Source: Prorocentrum cordatum
Taxonomy: Eukaryota > Sar > Dinophyceae > Prorocentrales > Prorocentraceae
Reading direction: 5' to 3'
NCBI GenBank assembly: GCA_963575745.1
Contig: CAUYUJ010017862.1
Location: forward strand, 100,903-164,902
DNA: 64,000 nucleotides
The position numbers were made by a program, and so were the translations under genes. The notes under the pieces were generated by a model. It was not told the DNA's origin, did not search any database, and saw nothing but the letters and a program-made list of their open reading frames with translations. This document shows positions 1-11,062 of this stretch, piece by piece. Each line of letters starts with the position of its first letter. Position 1 is the stretch's first letter.

Positions 1-84
1 TGCCCGCATCTACTATCACGAGGAAGCTGTTCACACACATACGACGGGGCTGGTCGCTGGCATTGGCGAGCGAGAGTCGAACAC

Positions 85-175
85 ACACAAGCACGCACCC
101 GCAGACACACACGCACACACACACACCAACACACAACACACACACACACGCACACACACGCACACACACACCAAC

Positions 176-207
<32 letters not shown>

Positions 208-209
208 TC
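85..209. repeat. CA/TG dinucleotide microsatellite
   Basis: This is an imperfect (CA)n tract interrupted by cg and aa steps. Open frames across it read as alternating Val/Cys and are artefacts of the repeat. Confidence 0.95.
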
Positions 210-1550
210 TTGTGACCACGTGTGTCTCCCGCTCGCTCTCCCCAGGCTTGTGCCCTTGAACCCGCCTCCGGGCGGGTCCCCGTCGAGTGACCCCTGGACT
301 TGTCTCCGGCCACCGCCCTCTGGCTGTGTCTCGGGCGGCCAGCCTCCGTCGCTCGGATGCTCTTCCCACGAGGTGTGCGGGCAGTGCCACCTCGATGGGG
401 CGGCGCCACCCACGGCCTTTCCACTCGTGCGAGACGACCGGTTTGTCAGCGAGACGCTTGCATTCTTCAAGCTGTGAGGAACGCGGAGAGGCATCCACGA
501 ATTGGTCGCATCGTGTTTACGTCGTGGCATTGTTGTTCTCCAGCATCCCAGGCGACGACCTAAGTTCGATTCAAGCCGATATGGCATCGATTAGCGCCGA
601 TGAGCGTCGATCAGCGTCGGCCTGCATCCATTGGCCAGAGTCAGCAAGATGGCACGGGAGCTTGCCGCGCTGCCAGAAGCCCACACAGGCTGCGGTGGCC
701 ACTGTCTGCTAGCAGAGCCCTCTCCCGCCCGAGGCTCGCCAGGTGTCCCAGTAAACGGCACCGGCTCTCCGCTGTAGCCCTGTGCAACACGAGGGCGTGC
801 TCGTAAAGGGTCCTGCGAGCACATCGCAGCTCCCTCCGTCTGTTGTTTCCTCCGGTGCCACGATGACGCAACATCTTCCGAGCTAGCGGGGGGGGGCCTG
901 CACGGGGTAACCCACTTGGTTTGCGCTGACCTGTCCCTTGCTTGCGCGGGGACGCTGCCCGACGAGACCGCGACACCTGCATGCACAGGGCGGTTTCCAG
1001 CTGAGTTTTTAGGACTAACGTACTCATGTACCGCCATACCGCTTCGAGCCTTGGACACAGAGTCGGCTCTTGGAAGGCGATCCATTCGGCAGTGGCTGTT
1101 CGCTTCCGAAGTTCGCCTGTCGCCAACATGGAGACTTCCACCTTGACGCCCAGCGCGCCCCCTGGAGCCGCCAGGATAGGTCGACGAAATGCAGCCCCAC
1201 TCCTGGCGAGCGCTGTCTCAGCACTTGCCGCTGCCATCTCTCAAGGACGGCACGCTTCACAAATCACCACTTTGAGGCTGACCGAAATACTTGCCGTAAA
1301 TTGTGCGGAGGTCTCAGCGCTCAATTCCGTCTTCATCACGGGACTGCCGCCAATTGGTGTAATTGCTCACATTTCACAAAGTGTTTAGTCTCATTTTAGT
1401 TTCGAGCGAGAGCCATAATTTTCAAAAGACCGCCCTCCATCCTTGTGAACACTGGAGGCGTCAAGCTCCAATAACACATAGAGAAGAGGACAGGCGTAAC
1501 GCTTGGCCCGCTCTTCCGATACGTCTTGTATGGGAGAAGGATGGAGCAAC
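210..1550. other. Anonymous DNA without a recognisable gene
   Basis: Several frames of 60-200 codons overlap here on both strands. None shows a recognisable domain and none stands out. I see no spliced leader relict and no inverted repeat. It may be unique intergenic DNA or an unrecognised decayed element. Confidence 0.5.
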
Positions 1551-1555
1551 AATAG

Positions 1556-2900
1556 GAATGACAACGAGGAGGAGTATGAGCAGGAGCAGGAGCAAGAGCA
1601 GGAGGAGGAGGAGGAAGCGGCGGGGAGGAGGAAGCGGGGGGGAGGAGGAAGAGGAGGAGGAGGACGAGGAGGTCTCGATGCCTGGCATGCGTTGCATTGG
1701 GTTAGGCCTTGCTGTGTGGTGGGGTTGTGGGTCTTGTTTGGCGGGACTTCCCCTTTTAGGGCTAAGAGGGCAAGCGCAGGAGGAGGAGGAGGAGCAGGAG
1801 GCGGAAAAGGACGAGGAGGAGGAGGAGGAGGAGGAGGAGGAAGAGGAGGAGGAGGAGGAGGAGGAGGAGGAGGGGGAGGAGGAGACACGATTGGGAGGAG
1901 TGGGGCGGAGACAGAGGGAGGGGCAGGCAGGGAGGATAATAATGGAAATGAGGAGAAGGATCAGGATGAAGAGAAGCAGGAGGAGCAGAAGCAGAAGGAA
2001 GAGGAAACACCCAACAGCCCCAGCCTCATGTGCGCTCAACGTCAAACAGTCGGAGAAGAAGGAGGAGGAAGAGGAGCAGAAGGAGGAGGAAGAGGATGAA
2101 CCCAACAGGCGCAGCGTCATGTGCGCTCAACGTCAAACAGTCGGAGGAGGAGGGGAAGGAGGAGGAGGAGGAGGAGGAGGAGGAGGAGGAGGAGGAGGAG
2201 GAGGAGGAGGCGGAGGAGGCGGAGGAAGAGGAGGAGGAGGAGGAGGAGGAGGAGGAGGAGGAGGAGGAGGAGGAGGAGGAAGGAGGCGGAGGAGGCGGAG
2301 GAGGAGGAGGAGGAGGAGGAGGAGGAGGGAGGAGGAGGAGGAGGAGGAGGAGGAGGAGGAGGAGGAGGAGGAGGGGAGGAAGGAGGAGGGTGAGGAGGAG
2401 GAGTGAGTAGTAGGAGGAGGAGGAGGAGGAGCAGGAGACGAGGAGGAGGAGGAGGAGAAGGAGGTGGAGGAGACGGAGGTGGAGGAGGAGGAGCGAGGAG
2501 GAGGACCAAAGAGGAGGTCGGGGGCAGTGAGGTAGGGGGGAGGGAGAGAGATGAAGAGGAAGAATAGGAGGAGGAGGAGGAGGAGAAGGAGAGGAGGAGG
2601 AGGAGGAGAAGGAGGAGGAGGAGAGGGGGAGGGGAGGAGGAGGAGGAGGGAGGCGGCGGAGGAGGAGGAGGAGGAGGAGAGGAGGAGGAGGGAGGAGGAG
2701 GAGGAGGAGAGGAGGAAGAAGGAGGAGGAGGAGAGTGGAGAGGGAGAAGGAGGGAGGAGCAGGCAGGAGCAGGGAGGAGCAGGGAGGAGGGAGGGAGGGA
2801 GGGAGGGAGGAGGGAGGGAGGAGGAGGGGGGAGAGGATGTGGAGCAGGAGGAGGCGGGAGGAGGGAGGAGGAGAAGGGAGAGGCTCAGCCGGCAGCGGGG
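1556..2900. repeat. 1.3-kb polypurine (GGA)n tract with an internal 91-bp duplication
   Basis: The + strand is almost pure purine, mostly GGA with AGG/GAA variants. It is interrupted at about 1677-1775 and 1990-2150 by non-repeat sequence. The interruption containing CATGTGCGCTCAACGTC occurs twice, at 2027 and 2118, a 91-bp direct duplication. Long open frames here (poly-Glu/Gly/Arg on +, poly-Ser/Pro/Leu on -) are repeat translations. Such mirror-rich purine DNA can form triplexes. Confidence 0.95.
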
Positions 2901-3054
2901 TGTGTCAACCCCCCGGGCATCGCCCCCCCCCCCCCGTCTTGGCGGCCCTGGCTGGCGGCGCGCGTCGCCAGGCGCGCCAGCTCCGCGCGGCCAGGAGCAA
3001 CAAAAAGAGCTCCCCGACCCCCCGAAGGGCTCGGCGACTCCACTCCACCCAGAT

Positions 3055-3225
3055 TGTGGCGCTCCGCGCGGATTTCTTATATCTGCGCTGGAACGCCCTG
3101 GCGGCTCCTCCGGCGCCGCCCCTGGCGTGCTCCGCGCGCCAGGGAGGGGGGCCCAGCGCAGATGCAAGAACTCATCGCGGACCGCCACAAGTTTCTGTTC
3201 ATGCCGCTTCTCGTTCCTGTAAGAC
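3055..3225. mobile_element. Hairpin (MITE-like) element family A, copy 1
   Basis: The left arm reads gcgctccgcgcggatttctt then atctgcgctgg. The right arm has the inverse, ccagcgcagat then caagaactc. The arms surround a GC-rich core with gcgcgccaggga. Related copies lie at 9765, 18976, about 20700, 20912, 41030 and 43838. No ORF is carried, so it would be non-autonomous. Confidence 0.65.
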
Positions 3226-3232
3226 TAGGCAG

Positions 3233-3418
3233 CGAGCGAGGGGGGTAGTGAGAAGGAGAAGGTCTTCTCAGCAGGCGGGGGGCTTCTCAAGAGCATCCCG
3301 GCCTTCTGATCGGTTCCCTGTGTCTTCGGGGAGAAGGGCTTCGAACATTTATCAGAAGGCCGGGTGGCCCCCGTGCCTTTGAGAAGGCCTTCTCCTTATC
3401 ACTTCCCCCCCGTGCTCG
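3233..3418. mobile_element. Hairpin (MITE-like) element family E, copy 1
   Basis: The left end cgagcgaggggggtagtgag is inversely matched by the right end near 3390-3418 (atcacttccccccc then gctcg). GAGAAGG/CCTTCTC words repeat inside. The second copy is at 22555-22721. The element is about 186 bp and non-coding. Confidence 0.6.
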
Positions 3419-3439
3419 CCGCCGAACCCAGACGTGCCC

Positions 3440-3560
3440 CCGTCGTGCAACAGAGTCAGACGGGAGGTTTTGCGCCATTTCTGGCCTCTGGGGGTCCTCA
3501 CCGGGCCCAGGGGCGGTTAAGATTCGAGCCACGACTCGGGGTGAAAAGCCGGCCCCGGGC
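3440..3560. repeat. Dispersed repeat with GACTCGGG...GAAAAGCCGG core
   Basis: This short stretch (ggtcctcaccgggcccagg through cgactcggggtgaaaagccgg) recurs in either orientation and degraded form near 12190-12235, 13660-13770, 14815-14890, 19250-19370, 24460-24560 and 39280-39410. The shared words are GACTCGGGATGA, CCGGT and GTGAGGGCC. Its boundaries are not resolved. Confidence 0.45.
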
Positions 3561-3600
3561 GGCGCGCACAAGGGGGTGGCGCGAGTGGGTGGGCCTTCTT

Positions 3601-3606
3601 AGAGGG

Positions 3607-3645
<39 letters not shown>

Positions 3646-3690
3646 TGCAGTCGTCGTCGTCGGCGTCGTCATCATTATCGTCATCCTTGG
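3601..3690. repeat. (GTC)n triplet microsatellite
   Basis: There are about twenty near-tandem GTC/CGT triplets. On the minus strand this reads as poly-Asp, an artefact. Confidence 0.9.
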
Positions 3691-3809
3691 AAGCGCCTGC
3701 GCCCCACCTCTCTGCGCCATATTGCGAGCCAGATCGATCTGTGAGGGCCTCGGGGCCCGAGTTCCCGGCGAAGGCGCCCAGCTCGAATCCATCGAGACGC
3801 CAGGATCTC

Positions 3810-4445
3810 GTGGTCTTCCTCCTCCTCCTGCTTCTCCTCCTGCTCATGTTCCTCCTCCTCCTCGTCCGCCTCCTCCTCCTCCTCCTCCTCCTCCTCCTCC
3901 TCCTCCTCCCTCTTCCTCTTCCTCTTCCTCCCCCCTACCTCCCTGCCTCCGACCTCCTCCTTGTCCTCCTCCTCCTCCTCGCTCCGCCTCCTCCTCCTCC
4001 TCCTCCTCCGCCTCCTTCTCCCCGCCGCCTTCGCCCCTGGGTGCCGCCGCCGCCGAGACGCCCGCCCGCAGGTCCGACGGCGCCCCTACGCTCGGCGCGC
4101 ACGCGGGCGGCGCCCAGGCCCCGCCCCGCGCAACGGCCCCGCCCTCCGCCGCCCGGCGGCGGCGGCGATGCCGACGGTTCAGCTGCCTCCTCCTCCTCCT
4201 CCTCCTCCTCCTCCTCCTGTTTTCCTCCTCCTCCTGCTCTCTTCTCCTCCTCCTGCTCCTGTCCCCCTCCTCCTCCTCCTCCCCTCTCCTCCTTCTTCTC
4301 CTCCTCCTCCTCCTCCTTCTCTTCCTCATCCTGCTCCTGCTCCTCCTCCTCCTCCTCCTCCTCCTCCTCCTCCTCCTCCTGCTCCTGATCCTCCTCCTGC
4401 TGCTCCTCCTCCTCCTGCTGCTCCTCCTCCTCCTGCTGTTCCTTG
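3810..4445. repeat. (CCT)n pyrimidine tract abutting LINE element 1
   Basis: This is CCT/CTC repeat with a GC-rich interruption at about 4020-4175. It ends where retroelement coding similarity begins, so it marks the 5' truncation point of element 1. The open frame running from the tract into the element is fortuitous. Confidence 0.9.
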
Positions 4446-4449
4446 GCGC

Positions 4450-6405
4450 CCGCATTGTGGGCTTGTCTTGGTTATCCGCAGCTCTTGCCAGCAGCTGCTT
4501 TGCCGAGAGCTCCGAGTGGCGCCCAAATTGCCGCAGGCCCCGAGGCCGAAGCTTCAGCCGCAAGTAGGTTCCAAGTCTAGTATGAAGAAGGCTGCCGACG
4601 CTACGAAGCGCTTTGCAGCCCGTGTCGCTACAGACGAATGTTATCAGGAGTTGTACGGTGATTTGAACGAGGACGATCCTCAATCAAGCCACCCGACTCG
4701 GCAGTTTTTCGGGGACTCGGACGACGAAGGTGGTTTCCCTGGGGCCCCTCTTTCCCTGGTCTCCCTTGTGGGGCCTTCCTCCCCTGGCGGGGCTCGGGTT
4801 CCCACGATGTCCGAGTCCCTAGATTTTGATTTCAACAACGAGCTCGATCAAGAAGCCCACGAGCCACCCCTCGAAGTTGAGACCCCCCCAGTCCCGCCTG
4901 CGACTAGTGACGCAGGCTGCAGCTCCCCAGGTAGTCAGTCTCCCTCTCCTTCCCTCCCTCCTCTTCCGACGTTCCACATCCCCGACGAGTCCTGGGAAGC
5001 CGCCAAGCGGGACGTGGGTTACATTCCTGTGGGGTCTACTCAAGAAGTCTGGCCAGTCATTCGGGACTCTGGAGCCTTCCACGTGGGTCGTGAACATATT
5101 ATGAGCGTCAGCGCACTCTATTCGCAGTGGGTGCGCACCGTCGAGCATACCATATGTACGCATCATGGTGAGCAGCAGCCCAGTCTTTCTCGTTCACAAG
5201 GCCCAGTTTTTCGGGAACGAGTGCTTCATATGTTAGATAAGGTTCGTTCGGAGCCGCTACACGGGCAGGTAGCTTGCTGGTGGGGGAGAGTGCATACAGT
5301 ACTTCAGAATCTTTGTCATCACGTGATTAAAGGGAATGGGGAAGTACAACGCTCTCGTTTGGTTGCAGCATGCCGTGCCTTAGCTTGCGATATCCCAGAG
5401 TCAGTTCATCTACCGCTCGCCTCGCTGGATCCTGCCGACGGAGCGTGGTCTCTCTGGCAGTCGAGGCTGATGCACGTGGAGGAGGTCAGTCTCCCGATTT
5501 TGCAGACGCTCTGTTCAGTTGCTAAGCGAGTCGCTGGGCGTGCCAGGCGGAGGGACCTTCAAAGCTCACTCAGTGAATTCCGTGAATGGATTTCTTCTCC
5601 CGAGGCTTGTGGGGTCCTGCACAAAAACTTGAAGGCCGTCCCTCCCCCTTCCTCTGAGGTCGAGGTCGGGGGGGAAATGATTTTTCATCCTCGGGACGTT
5701 TTAGATCAGAAGGCCAAGAAGTGGCATCATCTCTGGAGCCCAGGCGACGTCTCACTTGACTCTTTAGGCCAGTTATTTGATCGCATTCGCGCAGCTGCCG
5801 AAGACGATCAGCTGCCTGTTCTCTCTTGCGACCGAGTGGAAGCCGCGCTCAAATGTATGAAAGCACGTGCTGGTCAAGGGGTGGATCAGCTTTCTCCTAC
5901 AGGCATGCAGCGGCTTCCACACGGAGGGCTTCTTCAGCTCGTGCATTTGTTGCAGGCCTGCGAGGCTCGGATTACGTGGCCATGGCAAGTCCTACTGGTC
6001 ATAGGAAGGCTACTGGGGAAGAAGTCTGGAGGTGACAGGGTGATCGGGCTGATGGCCATGCTCACTAGAGCGTGGTCATCAGCTCGTGAAGAAGATGTTC
6101 GCCTCTGGACCTCCTCCTCAGAGCCCGCGTGGGATGCCGCGATCCGAGGTAACTCAGCACTTCGTGAGGCTTTCGTTCGAGCCTTGCAAGATGAAGCATG
6201 TATGCGTTTGGGAATTGAGTTCGGCACGGGTTTAATCGATGTCGAGGCTTTTTACGACTCGATGTCTTGGGAAGCTCTTGTTGATACCTCCCTTCGGCTA
6301 CAGTTTCCTGCTACTGTTCTCGGATTAGAACTTCAGAATTGTGTGGCCCCGCGTACCCTCGCTCAAGACGGGTGTTTCTCGGCCGCTTTCCAGCCTTCGC
6401 GGGCA
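4450..6405 (+). pseudogene. LINE element 1: endonuclease-RT linker and first half of reverse transcriptase
   Basis: The first real in-frame Met is near 4581 (MKKAADATKRF), but this is internal to a polyprotein. Ser/Pro-rich linker covers about 4700-5000. A helical linker follows with YSQWVRTVEH and HHGEQ, matched by YASWAQAVEG and HHGEQ in element 2. RT begins near 5830 with AGQGVDQLSP. GDRVIGL precedes GNSALREAF and motif A, LIDVEAFYDSM (6231-6263), whose Asp is a metal ligand. After FQPSR (about 6395) similarity to element 2 continues only in another frame, so one indel separates this part from motif C. The role would be target-primed reverse transcription of the element RNA. Confidence 0.88.
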
Positions 6406-8480
6406 TCGCCCAGGGCATTCGGAGTGGTGTTCGTTTTGGGAGATGCATGGTTTACTTTATCCTGGCTGAAATCACCACGGCGCACGTCGGGGCTTCCATG
6501 AGGATTTGGGTCGACGACTTATACCAGAGGGTGATGGGGTCCAGGAAAGTGGTCCGTGCTCAGCTCTTCGGGTGCCTCCGCGACACTTGCGATGAGCTCG
6601 GCAAGGCAGGGCTGAAGGCAGCCTCCAAGAGTGTTTTAGTGTGCCCGCAGTCCAGTGATGGGAAGCTGATTGCAGCCAAGCTCAAGAAGTTGGGCTACAC
6701 AGTCCACAATGTTTTACAAGCTCAGTACCTTGGCGTGGACCTCGGTGCTGGCCGTCCTGCTCGCTCCTCACGGCGCAAGCGTGTTGTCAAAGCTTCTATT
6801 ATGACAGGTAAGATTCGCAAGTTCGCGAGGGCGTCTCGGAGATATCAGGTCACTGGGCGTCTGGAGCGAGCAGGGGCCCAAGCAGTTGGCTCGTATGGGC
6901 ATCAAGTCCACGGGTCCTTCGGATCTCACCGCGTTGGTTTTCGGCGTCGCCTCGGAGCTGCTCTAGGCTCCAAGCAGAAAGGGCGGTGCCTTACTACACT
7001 TTTGGACTTGAAAGTTCCAGGAGTCGACCCGTTCGTGAAGTTTCCCAGGGATGCTATGAAGCTCTGGCTCGACGCGTGGTTCAGTTTTCCTGATCTTCGT
7101 CCCATGGTCCGTCAGGCTTGGCCTCAGGTTGTTCGGTGCCTCCAGAACATCGTCCCGTCCCAGTTTGCTAGACAAGTTCGAGGCCCTATGGGAGCTCTTA
7201 TTGGGTATATGCTCGAGGTTGGCTGGACTCCCTCGTCTCCCTCAGAATGGACTACGCCAGGGGACGAAGGTGCTCACTGGCTTTTTCCCGGCAGTGGCCT
7301 CGCAGGTTTCGAGGACACTTCAGAGGTGCTCGACGAGTTTCAGCAATCGTTTCAAGACGCCGCTTGGGCGAAGGCAGCGCAGCACTACTGTGGCGAGGGG
7401 TCGTCCCAGGGAGTCGACAACACCAGCTACCGTCGGTTCCTTCGGAGTCCCCAGGGCAGCAAGCACGGGCATCGTCTTTCGGAAACGATGATCAATGTGG
7501 CTACTGGGGGTTTCTGGCCTCGGCACAGGGTAAACGACGAAACTCGACATCGTCTTGGTCCAGATTGCCCGAGGTGCAAGGGGCAGCCCGAGACACCACT
7601 ACATCGATTTTGGCTTTGTCGGTGCAACAGTGCGGAGCACAAAGCTTTCAAGCAGTCAGAGGATCTAGTTCCTCGCGCAGTCTCTTGTGGCGAGAGCGAA
7701 GCATGTTTTTGGTTCCGAGGGCTCACCCCTCGCGCCTGGACGGCCGTGCCCCCAGCTAGTACCGAGCCTCAGTGGGTCACTGTTGGGGGGAACGAGCCGC
7801 CAGAGCTGAACGATTCTACGTTGGGAGAGGGACGTATTGGGGAACCAGTCATTATCTTTGGATATGCTTCTGGAGGCCCTGACGCTCGGGAACCATCTTT
7901 CAGGCGAGTAGGAGTTGCTGCTGTTTCGTTGGCATCGTACGATCCACCAGTCGTCCGTGCAGGAGTTTTAGGCCCTCTCCCAGGTAGGAAGCAGACTGTA
8001 CCCCGCGGAGAACTTCAAGGGCTTATGTTGGCTCTCTTGTACTCCAGAGGCCCTCTGATTTATGTTACTGATGCTTCAGGAGTTTGTGATGGTTGGTATA
8101 ATGGGTTCTATGAGAGACCCGCTGGGGAGAGTATGGGGGATTGGGATACTATTCGGTCTATTATCCAGAGTACTGAGCGTGACACGTCACTTATCTCCGT
8201 CCTCAAAGTAGACTCCCACCTCTCCCCAGCCCAGATTATTCAGAAGAATATTCCGAGGTTTCTGGTCGTGGGCAACACGGTTGCCGACGAACTTGCAGGT
8301 GTAGCGGCACAACGATGTCGCCTGGACAGCACCCATCGGACCCGCGTCGTGCAGGTCGAAAGAGATGCTTTGCGTGTTCGGTGCAGACTGTTGCGAGTTG
8401 CCCTGGAGGTTTTCAGCTCGGATTCACAGGCGCAGCAGCCTCGACAGCGAGGCGAACGACGTGGCGTGGCGGCGGAGGCG
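6395..8480 (+). pseudogene. LINE element 1: second half of RT plus RNase H
   Basis: Similarity resumes at GIAQGIRSG. Motif C is IWVDDLYQR (about 6503-6530), equivalent to the FADD box and intact. QYLGVDLGAGRPAR and QVHGSFGSHRVGFRRRLGAA follow and closely match element 2. A Cys cluster (CPRCKGQPETPLHRFWLC) lies near 7565-7620. The RNase H-like domain spans about 7850-8330, with RGELQGLMLAL, YVTDASGVCDGW and GNTVADELAG. Its first catalytic Asp is replaced: element 2 has FGDASGG, here FGYASGG (TAT near 7862). The RNase H is therefore predicted inactive. Similarity then leaves this frame near 8410-8510. Confidence 0.88.
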
Positions 8481-8499
8481 CCCAGGACGGGGACGTCGT

Positions 8500-8956
8500 G
8501 GAGCCGCCCCTGCCGCCTCCTCTCCCTCCTCCTCCCTCTCCTGCCGCCCTGTCCGTTTTCCACTCATCCCACCGTCTTGGGCCTAGTGGTCGTTTCTGTT
8601 TGCGCTGTAAGGGGTCTGCCTCGGTCGACACTGCCACAGAGTGGCGATCTACCCCTTGTTTCGATCTCGTTCCTGGGAGCTCCAATGTCTTGCATCTGCC
8701 CGCTGGTCAACCCTTGCATCTTTGTGGGGGCCGGGTGGGGTCGTCTCACAAGATGGCTTTTCACAACGACTTGGGGGTGTGGCATTGTACAACGTGTGGC
8801 TTCTTTTGTAACGAGCTCCTGTCTCCAGGTTTGAAAGCGTCTTGCACTGGGCTGCTTAACCCCACCAGAAGAGAATATCTCCGAAGGTTGGCGCGTGGGT
8901 TGTGGCCTAAGGCGCTCACCCGAGCTCAACAGGCAGCTCGAGCCTCGGGTGGCTAG
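8500..8956 (+). pseudogene. LINE element 1: C-terminal poly-Pro linker and zinc-binding tail
   Basis: In this frame a proline-rich linker (EPPLPPPLPPPP) precedes FCLRCKGS, then VWHCTTCGFFC and a basic tail with EYLRRLARGLWPKALTRAQQA. Element 2 has the same arrangement: poly-Pro, LHCSRC, EYLRRIHSGQWPKLLSKAEQA. The Cys pairs suggest a zinc-binding nucleic-acid module at the end of the polyprotein. The stop is TAG at 8954. Confidence 0.8.
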
Positions 8957-9764
8957 TGACTCGGATCACCTCGTGATGGCGTCCACTCCACTCCACTCCA
9001 CTCCTCCTTCTCCTCCTCCTCATCATTTCCCTCCTTCCCCTCCTGGGGGTCAATGCAACAGGGGCTCTGCCAGAGCTCTGGATCTTGCAGGATCCTGGAG
9101 AGCCAGGCTTGCATTGACCCGGGCTAGCGCGCAGGATCCTGCAGGGTCTAGCAAAGCCCGACTGACTCGGGTTTGCATTGACCCAGGCCAGTGCGTCCCC
9201 AAAGGGTTAAGAAGTGATCCGCCGCTCGAGGTTTGCGAGGCGTTGTTGCCGGTTCTCGGTGGTTTTCCAGCCTCGGGATGCCCTCCAGCGGCTGCGCCTC
9301 GCCGAGGGCATTCCAGGGCTGCCCCGGTCCTCCCGGGCGGCCGCCAGAGTGCAGAGATGGGGCCCGAAAGCCTAGGCATGACCGCGTCGTGAACAAGACC
9401 AGGACAGGAGATGTCTGGCCATTTTCGGACCCCGGGGGCCCTCGCTGCGCCCAGGACGGTCGTCGAATGCAGTGGAGGCCCATGCCAAGAAGAATCCTGC
9501 TTACCTCCAGGGTGCCCCGGGCTTCTCGAGGGAGCGCGTGACGCTCCCGCACCACAGGGTTGGGTTTCTTGTGGAAGGTTTCTTGTGGTCGGGCCTCCAT
9601 TGTACTCAGGATGTAAAGCCGGTCTTTTGGAAGGGTCGAGGCTGATGGGGATCGACGCTGCGAGCGAGTCAAGAGTTTGAAGGGGTCTGGGTAACCAGGG
9701 TGCACTGACCAGGGCTGGCCGGGTTCGCGAACCTGGAAGAACACACTGCTTGAGCATAGTTTTT
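8957..9764. other. Non-coding DNA with a CCT run and three GGGTCAATGCAA motifs
   Basis: CCACT and CCT repeats occupy 8980-9040. GGGTCAATGCAA at 9047-9058 is followed by its reverse complement at 9109-9120 and again at 9173-9184, with GCAGGATCCTG words between. From about 9230 to 9330 there is GC-rich sequence weakly repeated at 45412-45510. No gene was recognised. Confidence 0.5.
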
Positions 9765-9925
9765 CAGAGGTCCGCTTGGATTTCTCGGATTGGCGCTGTT
9801 CCTACCTCCCTAGCGCGCGGAGCGCGCAAGGGGCCGCGCTGGAGGCGCCGCCAGAGGGCTGCAGCGCCGATCCAAAGAATTTGCGTGGACCTCCGCCATT
9901 TCACGTTTACGCCGATGCATTTACC
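9765..9925. mobile_element. Hairpin element family A, divergent copy
   Basis: Left arm tccgcttggatttct..ggattggcgctg; right arm cagcgccgatccaaagaat then gcgtggacc. The centre holds gcgcgcggagcgcgc. It has the same plan as the copies at 3055 and 18976 but is more diverged. Confidence 0.5.
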
Positions 9926-10267
9926 AGGGTTCATGAACCAAGGGTCAGGTTCAACACCTCACGCCCAGTTACTGCATGGTTAAACCAGACCCTTGTTCAT
10001 GCACATGGACGGGCCGTTTACGATCTGGTCCGATGCGATTCGATTCACTGCTCGGGGCCACGATTTCGATCCGATTCGATGCCGTTCGATTCGCCAGCAT
10101 CGGCCGGGACCAGCGGGGGCCTTTCGCGGCGATCCAATCTCGAGCCGATCTGGGACGACTCGTTGGCGAAGCCGATGCGTTCCCGATCCGACCAGGGTTT
10201 GCGGTTCGACCTAGCTCGGGCCTGCTTTTGTTTTGGGTGCCACACCCTGAACAGTTTCATCGAGCGT
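9926..10267. other. Non-coding, degenerate GATTCGAT words
   Basis: Short GATTCGAT/CCGATTCGAT words repeat at about 10030-10095 and again near 10185-10205. No domain was recognised in any frame. Confidence 0.4.
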
Positions 10268-10405
10268 GTTCCACTGCTCGCAAAGTGCCTACTCGGAAAC
10301 GTCCGAAAAACACATGTCACATGTCTGCATCGATGTAATTTCATCGTAAGTCCCCGGCCACATATCCAGCCCACTTGTAAGTAGTTACTTTGCGAGTAGT
10401 GGAAC
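10268..10405. mobile_element. MITE-like element family C, copy 1
   Basis: 138 bp bounded by near-perfect 28-bp terminal inverted repeats. The left end is GTTCCACTGCTCGCAAAGTG and the right end is the inverse of GTTCCACTACTCGCAAAGTA. The interior has acatgtctgcatcgatgt and is shared with the copy at 13151-13280. No ORF and no clear target-site duplication. Confidence 0.85.
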
Positions 10406-11062
10406 CCGAGTGTCTACAGTTGGTTTCTAAAGGGGTGGTGGTGGTGACGGCCGCCCCAGCGCAGCGAGGACGGCGGCGGAAGCGGCGGCGCGCGCAGCCG
10501 CGAGCGAGCAGGGCGGCTTGGCGGCGAGGCGACAGCGGCGAGGCGGGGCGAAACGGCAGCGAGGCGAGGCGAAGGCGAAGGCGAGCGGCAGCGGGCCGGG
10601 CGCACCCTGGCCGGGCGCCGGCCGCGGCCGCGGCCGCGCGGAAGACCTTGTGTTGGGGGGCCTTTCGGTTTCCGGGGGGCCCGCAGTGGGGCCCAATGGG
10701 GGCCTCCCCCTCCACCCCCCTCCCTCCTGGAAGCACGAGGACGACATTCGCCAGGGATCTGCGATGGATCCGGGCTGCGGCGCATACTGAACGGTGGAGA
10801 GCACATGAAGTCGCCGAATGATGTTTGGCAAGTCCAGGTTTCACTAGGGATTGCTTATGTGTTCGAAGCAAACGGCCGAACCCTTCCGAAACCTTCCGCA
10901 AGTCCTCCCGGAAGGGGTCCGAGAGGCTTCTCGGACGGTCGCGGGAGAGTTTCGGGAGGGGGTCCGTAGCGTTGGGGGGGAAGGTCGGTCCCGAGCGAGC
11001 CCTGGACCTTCCCCGCCTGCGGTTCGCAGCTCTTGATCTGCTAGTTCTCGTATCGAGGGTGC
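10406..11062. other. GC-rich DNA without a recognised gene
   Basis: GCGGCGAGGCGA-type words at 10450-10640 open long frames on both strands, with only Arg/Ala/Pro-rich composition. 10860-11000 repeats ttccg/cggaa and gagagtttcgggagg words. Nothing conserved was recognised. Confidence 0.4.

Larger units (their letters stand above)
4450..8956 (+). mobile_element. LINE element 1, 5'-truncated and frameshifted non-LTR retrotransposon
   Basis: Coding similarity to element 2 (minus strand, 55-61 kb) starts just after where the endonuclease domain would end. It runs through the endonuclease-RT linker, reverse transcriptase, RNase H and the C-terminal zinc-binding region. The 5' end lies at a CCT tract and no endonuclease or ORF1 precedes it, as in a 5'-truncated LINE insertion. 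The frame changes twice (about 6395 and 8410-8510). I found no target-site duplication or poly(A) tail at 8957. It is dead by frame and by a catalytic substitution in RNase H. Confidence 0.9.

Noticed and set aside
1363-2406. 347-codon Glu/Gly/Arg-rich open frame
   Set aside because: It is the translation of a GGA microsatellite; all frames on both strands are open in the same way.
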